NCBI RefSeq assembly: GCF_009193185.1
Contig: NZ_VUKF01000011.1
Coordinates: forward strand, 1-64,000
Source of the DNA: Georgenia thermotolerans
Lineage (GTDB): Bacteria; Actinomycetota; Actinomycetes; Actinomycetales; Actinomycetaceae
Direction of reading: 5' to 3'
DNA length: 64,000 bases
Position 1 is the stretch's first letter; every line of letters begins with the position of its first letter. This document shows positions 8,399 through 15,136 of the stretch, in pieces. The notes under the pieces were generated by a model. It worked only from the letters and a program-made list of their open reading frames with translations, did not search any database and was not told where the DNA came from. Both the position numbers and the translations under genes were made by a program.

Positions 8399-8971
8399 AT
8401 GTCCACGACGGAACACCCGGCCGCCGCCGGGATGCCGGCCCCCGCGGCCGACGCACCGCCCGAGCCGCGCGTGGTGGCCCTGCCGGCGGCGATGGAGCTG
8501 CTGCGCACGCTGCGCGAGCGGCACGGGCCGCTGATGATGCACCAGTCCGGGGGCTGCTGCGACGGCTCGTCGCCGATGTGCTACCCCCAGGGCGAGTTCC
8601 TCGTGGGCGACCGGGACGTGCTGCTCGGGGTGCTCGACCTGCGCCTGGAGGTCGGCGAGGTGCGCGCTGACGCACCCAGCGATGCGGACGGGGTGCCGGT
8701 GTGGATCTCCGGCCCGCAGTTCGACCTGTGGCAGCACACCCAGCTCGTCCTCGACGTCGTCCCCGGCCGCGGGGCGGGCTTCAGCCTCGAGAGCCCGGAG
8801 GGGGTGCGCTTCCTCACCCGCTCGCGCGTCTTCACCGCCGCCGAGGCCGCCGCGCTGTCGGCCGCCGGCGTCCTCACCGGCGCCGCCTGGGAGGACGGCG
8901 CCCGGCCCGCGGCACCCGGCCGGCCCCAGGTGGTGGCGACCGTGGCGGAGGCCTGCGCCTTCCCGCGCTGA
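8399..8971 (+). CDS. DUF779 domain protein
   Basis: A 190-residue protein starting at ATG 8399 after GGAGGGGA. The core from residue ~25 reads LLRTLRERHGPLMMHQSGGCCDGSSPMCYPQGEF, with the conserved GGCCDGS cysteine pair and the following MC. Later come VWISGPQFDLWQHTQLVLDVVPGRGAGFSLESPEGVRFLTRSRVF, typical of DUF779. Characterised genomes often place DUF779 beside acetaldehyde dehydrogenases or alcohol-oxidation genes. Its function is not established, and the cysteine cluster suggests metal or thiol chemistry. The last ~40 residues extend beyond the usual domain. It is downstream of the dehydrogenase across a strong hairpin. Confidence 0.85.
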   Translation: MSTTEHPAAAGMPAPAADAPPEPRVVALPAAMELLRTLRERHGPLMMHQSGGCCDGSSPMCYPQGEFLVGDRDVLLGVLDLRLEVGEVRADAPSDADGVPVWISGPQFDLWQHTQLVLDVVPGRGAGFSLESPEGVRFLTRSRVFTAAEAAALSAAGVLTGAAWEDGARPAAPGRPQVVATVAEACAFPR

Positions 8972-9084
8972 GCGGGGCGGCCGCCGGCGGGCGGCCACGG
9001 GATCCGGGGTGGCGGGGTCGCGGCCCAGGTCAGCCGCGGGGCGCCGCTGTGCCGGATGTCACGCCCCGGCGCCGGGCCCCGGCT

Positions 9085-9113
9085 TTGAGGGCCCGCGACC
9101 CGTGCGCTAAAGT
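9085..9113 (+). promoter_or_regulatory. Likely promoter of tRNA-Lys
   Basis: TTGAGG (9085-9090), a 17-base spacer and TAAAGT (9108-9113) form a recognisable housekeeping sigma promoter about 40 bases upstream of the tRNA. Confidence 0.5.
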
Positions 9114-9151
9114 CATATCTCGCGCCGGGATGCCACGCGGCAAGGCGCCGA

Positions 9152-9224
<73 letters not shown>

Positions 9225-9232
9225 CAGACGGT

Positions 9233-9263
9233 CCCCGTCCTGCTGTGCAGGGCGGGGATTTTT
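9233..9263 (+). terminator. Intrinsic terminator of tRNA-Lys
   Basis: An 11-bp stem (9233-9243 with 9247-9257, one G-U pair) is followed by ATTTTT. It is the only hairpin in the window with a textbook T-run. Confidence 0.85.
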
Positions 9264-9311
9264 CGTGCGGCCGACGCCCGGGATCGTTCGTGCGGCCGAC
9301 GCCCGGGATCG
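9262..9311. repeat. Exact 25-bp tandem duplication
   Basis: The 25 bases at 9262-9286, starting TTCGTGCGGCCGACGC, are repeated without change at 9287-9311. The duplication sits between the tRNA-Lys terminator and the convergent gene ending at 9326. The first copy begins inside the terminator T-run. Confidence 0.9.
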
Positions 9312-9325
9312 CGAGCCGGCCGCAA

Positions 9326-9826
9326 TCACTTCAGCGCGACGGCGACGGCGGCCCACGTCTCCGCGTCGACCTCGCCGCGCGCCCGCGCCAGCACCGCTCC
9401 CCCACGATCGACGACCAGGGCGTGCACCTCCTCCGTCGACGGGATCTGCAGCCGCCGTCGGAACGCGGAGACGTCGGTGAAGACGGTGATCGTGCGGGCG
9501 AGAACCTCCGGGTCGCGGCTGGAGGCGACCATCCCGCCCTCGATGAAGCGGCGCGCCGGCTTCCACCCGATCGACAGCACCGCCAGCTCGACGACGGCGA
9601 CGGGCATGGGTCTCGGCGCGCCGTGCGGGGTGGACGGCACGCCGCCCGCCACCGCCCGGGAGAGCCAGCCGTCGACCACCGGCTGCTGCCAGCGCTGGAA
9701 GGCCACTAGCACCAGGGTCCGCTCGGCCGGCAGCCCGGCCGGCAGGGCCACCGGCTCGCCGAGCAGCGAGCGCCCCTCGAGCGCGGGGAAAGACGGGATC
9801 CGTGCCGCAGCCTGCTGGGTGCTCAT
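9326..9826 (-). CDS. Thioredoxin-like (AhpC/ATP10-like) protein without the redox cysteines
   Basis: A 166-residue protein starting at ATG 9826. The segments LAGLPAERTLVLVAFQRWQQPVVDGWL, VAVVELAVLSIGWKPARRFIEGGM, ITVFTDVSAFRRRLQIPS and VHALVVDRGGAVLARARGEVDAETW follow the strand and helix order of peroxiredoxin/ATP10-like thioredoxin folds. The position where a CxxC or peroxidatic Cys would sit reads QRWQQP, and the whole protein has no cysteine, so it is unlikely to be a redox enzyme. It is isolated and convergent with tRNA-Lys. Assignment rests on the pattern only, and the function is unknown. Confidence 0.55.
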   Translation of the reverse strand: MSTQQAAARIPSFPALEGRSLLGEPVALPAGLPAERTLVLVAFQRWQQPVVDGWLSRAVAGGVPSTPHGAPRPMPVAVVELAVLSIGWKPARRFIEGGMVASSRDPEVLARTITVFTDVSAFRRRLQIPSTEEVHALVVDRGGAVLARARGEVDAETWAAVAVALK

Positions 9827-10048
9827 CGCGCCTCCGTCGGTGCTCGTCCCCACGGCGTCCTCGCCGTGCGCCAAGGGTGCCGCGTGCTGGGCGTCCGCGC
9901 CACGCACAACGCCGTCTGCCCTTGGGGGCCGCGCGCCCGGTGCGGCGGCCCGGGGCGCCGGCGGTGCGCGCCTCCCGCGCCGCGACGTACCGTAGCGGGG
10001 CGCTCCTCGGCACCGGCGTGGTGTGAGCCGCCGCAGGGAGGAGGCCTC

Positions 10049-10900
10049 GTGAATTCCGCGGAGATCGCCCTGCTCGTGCGCACCGCGGTCGGCCTGGCCG
10101 TGCTCGTGGCCCTGACCATCGGGCTGCAGCACTGGCGGCGGTTGCCGCTCGGGGTGCGTCCCCTCACGGCCGTGCTGCGCGCGACGCTGCAGCTCGGCGT
10201 CATCGCCCTGGTGCTGCGCGGCGTGTTCACCTTCCCCGCGCTCGTCGTCGCGTTCGTCGCCCTCATGCTCACGACGGCGTCCCTCACCTCCGGCGCCCGC
10301 CTGCACGAGCTGTGGGCCGGGCGCCGGGCGGCCCTGGCCGGGGTGCTCGCGGGCGGCCTCGCCGCCACCGGCCTCGTCCTGGCGCTGGGCCTGGTGCCCT
10401 TCGACGCGCGCAACATCGTCGCCGTCGGCGGGATCCTCATCGGCAACTCCATGTCCGCCGCCACCCTGTCGGGGCGCAACTTCCGGACCATGGCCCTGGC
10501 CCGCTCCGGCGAGGTGGAGGGCTGGCTCGCCCTTGGCGCCCCGCCGGGCACCGCCTTTGCCGACATCGCCCGCCGCGCCGTCCACGAGGCGCTGCTGCCC
10601 ACCATCGACCAGACCCGCTCCACCGGCCTGGTGACCCTGCCCGGGGCGTTCGTCGGCGCGCTGTTCGGCGGCGCCAACCCGGTCGAGGCGGCCCGGTTCC
10701 AGCTCGTCGTGCTGGCGGGGATCATGCTGACCCAGACCATCACGGGGCTGACCGTTGTCCGGATCCTGTCTGCCGCGCCGGTCCTACCCGCGGCGACTGT
10801 CGCGCCCGCGGCCGTGCCCACGCCCCGTTCCCCGAGGGAGCCGCACCTAGGGCCCCACCGCATCCGCGCGCCGCACCGCCCGCACGCCCACGACGGCTGA
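10049..10900 (+). CDS. FetB-type (UPF0014/YbbM) ABC permease
   Basis: A 283-residue membrane protein starting with GTG at 10049 after GGAGGAGGC. About seven hydrophobic stretches run from residue 5 to 245, with the family hallmarks RATLQLGVIALVLRGVF, ARNIVAVGGILIGNSMSAATLSGRNF, and RSTGLVTLPGAFVGALFGGANPVEAARFQLVVLAGIM. UPF0014 proteins such as E. coli FetB form an iron exporter with the ATPase FetA. No ATPase gene lies next to it here, so it is an orphan permease or uses an ATPase encoded elsewhere. The C-terminal ~40 residues are Pro/His/Arg-rich, which is unusual and could bind metal or be disordered. Confidence 0.8.
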   Translation: MNSAEIALLVRTAVGLAVLVALTIGLQHWRRLPLGVRPLTAVLRATLQLGVIALVLRGVFTFPALVVAFVALMLTTASLTSGARLHELWAGRRAALAGVLAGGLAATGLVLALGLVPFDARNIVAVGGILIGNSMSAATLSGRNFRTMALARSGEVEGWLALGAPPGTAFADIARRAVHEALLPTIDQTRSTGLVTLPGAFVGALFGGANPVEAARFQLVVLAGIMLTQTITGLTVVRILSAAPVLPAATVAPAAVPTPRSPREPHLGPHRIRAPHRPHAHDG

Positions 10901-11046
10901 CGCCGCCGCCCGCGCACGCCCGGGATGCCACCCCGGCCACGATCGGAATGGCGGTCTGGTTCCCGCCTCCCCGCCGGGCATAACCGTCGAACTATGTCCG
11001 ATGGTGCGAAGATGATGGCGACCCGCCCGACGACCTGGAGCCGAAG

Positions 11047-11544
11047 ATGACCCGTCTGCAGCCGGCCACGCTAGCCCCCGACTTCACCCTGCCGGTCGCC
11101 GGCGGCGGCGAGGTCTCCCTCGCCGACCTCCTGGCCCGCGGCGACCGCGGCGTGATCGTCTACTTCTATCCCAAGGCCGCCACACCCGGCTGCACCACCG
11201 AGGCCTGCGACTTCCGGGACAACCTCGCCGCCCTGAGCGGCGCCGGCTACGCCGTCGTGGGCATCTCGGCCGACCCGCTCGAGGACCTCGAGGCCTTCGC
11301 CGCCGACCAGCACCTCACCTTCCCGCTCGCCTCCGACCGCGACCACGCCGTCGCCGAGGCGTACGGCACGTGGGGGCCGGTGACCTTCGGCGGGCGCACC
11401 TTCGACGCCGTCCACCGCTCCACTTTCGTGGTCAACCCGGACGGCACGCTGCGCAGCGCCCAGTACGACGTCGACCCCGTCGGCCACGTCGCCGCGCTGC
11501 GCCGCGACCTCGGGATCGACCAGCCCGCCCCCACCCAGTCCTAG
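11047..11544 (+). CDS. bcp: Peroxiredoxin, Bcp/PrxQ type (first copy)
   Basis: A 165-residue thiol peroxidase. The active-site segment FYPKAATPGCTTEACDFRDNL contains the peroxidatic Cys and the resolving Cys five residues later (C-x4-C), the atypical 2-Cys PrxQ arrangement. VVGISADPLEDLEAFAADQHLTFPLASDRD and RSTFVVNPDGTLRSAQYDV complete the fold. It reduces hydroperoxides in the cytoplasm using thioredoxin-type partners (family knowledge). It is followed after 14 bases by a second, similar gene, which makes this a tandem duplication. Confidence 0.93.
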   Translation: MTRLQPATLAPDFTLPVAGGGEVSLADLLARGDRGVIVYFYPKAATPGCTTEACDFRDNLAALSGAGYAVVGISADPLEDLEAFAADQHLTFPLASDRDHAVAEAYGTWGPVTFGGRTFDAVHRSTFVVNPDGTLRSAQYDVDPVGHVAALRRDLGIDQPAPTQS

Positions 11545-11558
11545 AAACGGAGCCCCTC

Positions 11559-12035
11559 GTGCCGCGTCTCGAACCAGGCGACCTCGCCCCGGACTTCACC
11601 CTGCCCACCGCCGACGGCGGGGAGGTCTCCCTCGCCGACCTGCGCAAGTCCGCCGACCAGGGCGTCGTCGTGTACTTCTACCCCGCCGCCGCCACCCCCG
11701 GGTGCACCAAGGAGGCGTGCGACTTCCGCGACAGCCTCGCCTCCCTCCAGGGCGCCGGCTACGCCGTCGTCGGCGTCTCGCCCGACGGCGTGGAGAAGCT
11801 CGCGAAGTTCGCCGCCGACGAGGCCCTGACCTTCCCCCTGGCCTCGGACACCGAGCACCAGGTGCTGGAGGCCTACGGCGCCTGGGGCGAGAAGAAGAAC
11901 TACGGGCGCACCTACACCGGGGTCATCCGCTCCACCGTCGTGGTGGGCGCGGACGGCGCGGTCACCCTGGCGCAGTACAACGTCAAGGCCACCGGGCACG
12001 TCGCCCGGCTGCGCAAGCTGCTCGGGGTGGACTGA
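11559..12035 (+). CDS. Peroxiredoxin, Bcp/PrxQ type (second copy)
   Basis: A 158-residue paralogue of the preceding gene, starting with GTG at 11559, 14 bases after that stop. The active site ATPGCTKEACDFRDSL keeps both cysteines. The substrate-facing loop differs (GAWGEKKNYGRTYTGVIRSTVVV versus GTWGPVTFGGRTFDAVHRSTFVV) and matches the common Bcp form with the EKKxYGR segment, so the two copies may differ in peroxide preference. They share the same operon. The stop is 5 bases from the convergent membrane-protein gene. Confidence 0.93.
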   Translation: MPRLEPGDLAPDFTLPTADGGEVSLADLRKSADQGVVVYFYPAAATPGCTKEACDFRDSLASLQGAGYAVVGVSPDGVEKLAKFAADEALTFPLASDTEHQVLEAYGAWGEKKNYGRTYTGVIRSTVVVGADGAVTLAQYNVKATGHVARLRKLLGVD

Positions 12036-12040
12036 CCCGA

Positions 12041-13597
12041 TCAGTCCGACGGCGGCGGCCGGGTCGGCGTGGTCGAGCTCCGGTCCGGGCCGCCCCTGGG
12101 CGGCCCGTCCGTGCCCTCGGCGTTGGGGGGCCCGTCGGTGCCTTCTGCCGGGCCGGCCGCCTCGGCCGAAGCCGTCCCACCCGTCGGGCCAGTCTCCTCC
12201 GCGGCCCCCGTCGCACCGGCCTGACCGGCGGCAGCCCCGGTCGACGCCTCCGCCATGGCGGGCTGCGCCGGCGGGTTGCTGAACACCTCGGCGATCACCA
12301 GGAGCAGCCCGGCGATGACGACGACGAGGAGGACGGCGCCCGGCGTCGGGCGGTCGAGGAGCAGGATGACCAGGGCGGCGAGGGCGACGACCACGACCCG
12401 GATGACGTGCCGGTACGTGGCGAGCGGTCCGCCCACGCGTTCGCCGGCGAGCCCGCCCGGCGTGCCGCGCAACCGGCGGATGCGGTCCGTGCCGGAGGCG
12501 AGCGCCCGGCGCAGGCCCACCGCCGCCGCCGAGGGGCCGGTCAGGTAGGCCAGGGCGGTGACGATCACCGCGACGACGAAGACGGTCCGTAGCCCCGTGC
12601 GCAGGAAGCGCACCAGCGTGTCGAACACCGCCGCGGCGGCCCCGCGCGGGAGCACGTCGGGGTTCACGGCCCCGAGGTAGACCGAGCGGACGAACATGAT
12701 CGCCAGGGCGAGCACGATCATCGAGGCGGCCACGCCGAGCCCGACGCCGACCAGGGCTCGGCGGTGCCGCGGCGCGAGGAAGACGCCCGCCGCGAGCACG
12801 ACGAGCGTGACGATCGGCAGCGCCGTCCCGAGGGTGCTCAGCACCGAGAAGGCCGTCTGCGCCGCCGCGACGTTCTGGGCGAGGGTGTCCGACTGGTAGA
12901 TGACGAAGGACTTGTGAATCTCGGGAATCTGCCCGGCGATCGTGATGCCGCGGTCGACGAGGCGGGTCTTGACCAGGTCGATGAACGGGGCGAGGTCGAC
13001 GCTGACGGTGCCGTTGCTCACCTGGACGGCCCCGCCCTGCTTGCCGGTGAGGAGGTTGACCAGCGCCTGGTGCGCGGCGCGGTTGGCCTCGACCCAGACC
13101 TGCGCGAACTGCGGGGAGGCGACGACGGTGTTGACCTGGGTGGTGAGGAACCCCTGGACCCCGCTGGTGATCGGCGCGGCGAGGCCCTCCACCTTCGCCT
13201 TGAGGGGCGCGGGCAGGTCGGTCTGGCCGGCGACGGCCGTCAGCGCCTGCGTGGTCACGCCCTGGACGTCGAGCGCGTCGAAGACCGCGGCGGTGATCTG
13301 GTCGGCCATCGCCTTCTGCAGCCCGGGGTTGTCGATGACCGGGGCAACCGTCTGGACGTAGGCGTCGGTGTCCGTCACCTGGGTGGCGAGCCACGTCGAG
13401 ACCACGGACAGCGGCGCGAGGATGCAGCCCAGGATGACCACCAGCGTGGCACCGACGTTGCGGAGGCGGCCGGGATGCCGGCGCCGCGCCGGCGCGGCCA
13501 CCCCGGCCGCCTGCTCGGTCCGGAGCGCGGCCACCTCGGCGCGCAGTCGCTCGAGCTCCCGACGCTCGTCTGCGCCGAGCTGGGACGTGGCGCTCAT
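12041..13597 (-). CDS. Integral membrane protein of unknown function
   Basis: A 518-residue protein starting at ATG 13597. It has an N-terminal coiled-coil-like segment (ADERRELERLRAEVAALRTEQ), then one TM helix (~residues 48-70), then a ~190-residue predicted extracytoplasmic domain (TDTDAYVQTVAPVIDNPGLQKAMADQITAAVFDAL and onward). Three or four clustered TM helices follow (~245-340), then two more (~395-435), and a low-complexity Gly/Thr/Pro/Glu tail of ~70 residues. The DTDAYVxTVAPLIxxPxVQ pattern recurs in uncharacterised actinobacterial membrane proteins. It is the far end of a minus-strand run also holding the SHOCT and DUF6325 genes. No enzymatic motif is seen. Confidence 0.75.
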   Translation of the reverse strand: MSATSQLGADERRELERLRAEVAALRTEQAAGVAAPARRRHPGRLRNVGATLVVILGCILAPLSVVSTWLATQVTDTDAYVQTVAPVIDNPGLQKAMADQITAAVFDALDVQGVTTQALTAVAGQTDLPAPLKAKVEGLAAPITSGVQGFLTTQVNTVVASPQFAQVWVEANRAAHQALVNLLTGKQGGAVQVSNGTVSVDLAPFIDLVKTRLVDRGITIAGQIPEIHKSFVIYQSDTLAQNVAAAQTAFSVLSTLGTALPIVTLVVLAAGVFLAPRHRRALVGVGLGVAASMIVLALAIMFVRSVYLGAVNPDVLPRGAAAAVFDTLVRFLRTGLRTVFVVAVIVTALAYLTGPSAAAVGLRRALASGTDRIRRLRGTPGGLAGERVGGPLATYRHVIRVVVVALAALVILLLDRPTPGAVLLVVVIAGLLLVIAEVFSNPPAQPAMAEASTGAAAGQAGATGAAEETGPTGGTASAEAAGPAEGTDGPPNAEGTDGPPRGGPDRSSTTPTRPPPSD

Positions 13598-13643
13598 CGG
13601 CGTCGTCCTTCCTGGGCGTCAGCCGCCGGGCCGCACGCGTCCC

Positions 13644-13979
13644 TCAGGGGCCGAGGATCGCCCTCTTCTGGGTCTCGAACTCATAGTTGTTGAGCACACC
13701 CTGGTCCCTGAGGGCGGCGAGCTCCTTGAGCTGGGCGATCTTGGCGTCCATGTCGTCGCCGGGCGGGCTCACCGGCTGCTGCGCCTGCTCCGGCGCATAC
13801 TGCTGCGGCGGCTGGGCGTACTGCTGCGGCGGAGGCGCGTACTGCTGCTGGGGCGCGTACTGCTGCTGTTCCTGCGCTGCCCAACGTCCCTCCTGCCGGC
13901 GCGAGACCCGGTTGGACACGGCGGTCGCCGTACCGGCCACCACGGCGGTCTTCGCGACCCCGCGAAGCAGTCCAGGCAT
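13644..13979 (-). CDS. SHOCT-domain small protein with Gln/Tyr/Pro repeats
   Basis: A 111-residue protein whose ATG at 13979 follows GAGAGGAAGGACC. The N-terminus GLLRGVAKTAVVAGTATAVSNRVSRR is a short hydrophobic segment common in actinobacterial SHOCT proteins. The centre is a low-complexity linker made of QQYAP-like repeats. The last ~35 residues, DAKIAQLKELAALRDQGVLNNYEFETQKRAIL, are a classic SHOCT domain, a short helical pair thought to mediate oligomerisation. It sits between the membrane protein and DUF6325, transcribed in the same direction. Confidence 0.85.
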   Translation of the reverse strand: MPGLLRGVAKTAVVAGTATAVSNRVSRRQEGRWAAQEQQQYAPQQQYAPPPQQYAQPPQQYAPEQAQQPVSPPGDDMDAKIAQLKELAALRDQGVLNNYEFETQKRAILGP

Positions 13980-14015
13980 GGTCCTTCCTCTCACTCAGGC
14001 CTGCGGCCCTCGGCC

Positions 14016-14504
14016 TCAGGCAGCCTTCTCAGCCTCGTCGAGCCTTGCGAGCACCGCCTGCACCGGGATCCTCCCGCTGGCCACGAGCTGGCCACCGGAC
14101 CTCCGGACCGCCGAGGCGAACGGCCCTGCCCAGACGTTCTCGTACACGAGGATCCCCGCCGAGCTCCCGGGCTCGATGATCTTCCCGACCTCCTCGAGGT
14201 CGTCACCGCCGACCAGCCCGGAGGACGCCCCCTCGAACACCTTCAGGTCCAGCTGACCGTCCCGGTCCACATCGCTCAGGCTCATGCCGATCACCGAGCC
14301 GTCCAGCTCCTTGCGGACGAAGACGAAGTCGAAGATGCGGATGAGCCCGCGGTCGACCAGGTCGACCAGCAGCGGGAAGGCCTCCCCCGTCATGCGGTTG
14401 CCGGGAAACTCCACCACCAGGTAGTCGATGGGGCCCATCTGATCGAGCTGCTCGCGATCCTGCTGGAGCTCACGGTCCTCCCCCAGCTGCTCACGGTCGT
14501 CCAT
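14016..14504 (-). CDS. DUF6325 family protein
   Basis: A 162-residue protein from the ATG at 14504, preceded by AGGAGGG. The first ~22 residues are charged (EQLGEDRELQQDREQLDQ). The domain starts at MGPIDYLVVEFPGNRMTGEAFPLLVDLVDRGLIRIFDFVFVRKELDGSVIG and ends with GSSAGILVYENVWAGPFASAVRRSGGQLVASGRIPVQAVLARLD, the DUF6325 pattern. The family is frequent in actinobacteria beside SHOCT proteins, as here. The repeat of a VxxxxxGxxRIxDxxFV strand and a C-terminal A-x-x-R-R-S-G-G element suggests a ferredoxin-like fold. No function is known. Confidence 0.85.
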   Translation of the reverse strand: MDDREQLGEDRELQQDREQLDQMGPIDYLVVEFPGNRMTGEAFPLLVDLVDRGLIRIFDFVFVRKELDGSVIGMSLSDVDRDGQLDLKVFEGASSGLVGGDDLEEVGKIIEPGSSAGILVYENVWAGPFASAVRRSGGQLVASGRIPVQAVLARLDEAEKAA

Positions 14505-14612
14505 GATCGTCCCTCCTGCCTGCGTCCCGCCGGTGCCGGCGCCCCGCCCGTGTCGGTGCTACCGTCGCGCGGCGGAACGGCGCCCCGCGTCGTCTGGCGC
14601 GGATGAATGCGT

Positions 14613-14855
14613 TCACGCCGACGACCCGGGCACCGGCGCGTGCACCCGTCGCACCTCGACGACGTCGAGGCACAGCGCACGCAACCGCGCCAGCAGCCCG
14701 AACAGCTCCGCCTGGTCGGCAACCGCGCCGACGAGCACCGTCGCGGCCGGCGACGGCGTCACCGTGACGGCCCCCAGCTCTTCGACCGCCGAGTCGGGAA
14801 CCGTGCCGCGCAGGCGGATCTCGTAGACGGTGGGAGCCGGAGGGTCATGGTCCAT
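14613..14855 (-). CDS. Single-module 'YEIR' small protein
   Basis: An 80-residue protein from the ATG at 14855 after GGGAGGGG. It reads VYEIRLRGTVPDSAVEELGAV, then TVLVGAVADQAELFGLLARLRALCLDVVEVRRV, a beta-alpha-beta pattern ending in a strand. The same ~60-residue module occurs twice in the protein at 17938-18546. Similar short proteins are widespread and unannotated in actinobacteria as far as I recall. The conserved core is [YF]EIR...G, a short strand, then DQA-L--LL--L and a final hydrophobic strand. It is divergent from the LuxR gene and shares its control region. Function is unknown. Confidence 0.7.
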   Translation of the reverse strand: MDHDPPAPTVYEIRLRGTVPDSAVEELGAVTVTPSPAATVLVGAVADQAELFGLLARLRALCLDVVEVRRVHAPVPGSSA

Positions 14856-15005
14856 GCCATCGCCCCTCCCGTCAGGACGTTCCCCGCTCCGCGGGCCGGG
14901 CAGGTCGTCCCTCCCACCTTGGGACGACAGGAGCGGCGGCACGTCACCCGTGCGGGACGAGGGAGGCGGCCGCGCCGTGGCGGGGTCAGGGGGCTCCCAC
15001 GTCCT

Positions 15006-15042
15006 CGACACGTGTCGCATAATGGAAAAGAACTGCAGTTCT
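15006..15042. promoter_or_regulatory. Two adjacent perfect palindromes upstream of the LuxR gene
   Basis: CGACACGTGTCG (15006-15017) and AGAACTGCAGTTCT (15029-15042) are perfect palindromes of 12 and 14 bases whose centres are 24 bases apart. CATAAT at 15018-15023 lies between them and resembles a -10 box for rightward transcription. They sit in the 281-base region between the divergent 80-residue protein and the LuxR gene, so they are candidate operators for either. Confidence 0.5.
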
Positions 15043-15136
15043 CACACGGTTGCGTCCCCCTGCCGCTCACAGAGGTCGGCCGGTCCACGAGGGCCCGGTG
15101 CCACCGATCGGCCAGGAGGCCGCGGAGGTGCGCGGG

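Noticed and set aside
6693-8675. 660-codon minus-strand frame across the aldehyde dehydrogenase
   Set aside because: Opposite strand of a full-length enzyme with all catalytic motifs. The reverse translation is low-complexity.
9326-9826. Functional peroxiredoxin
   Set aside because: The fold pattern is similar but no cysteine exists anywhere in the protein, so peroxidase activity is not supported.
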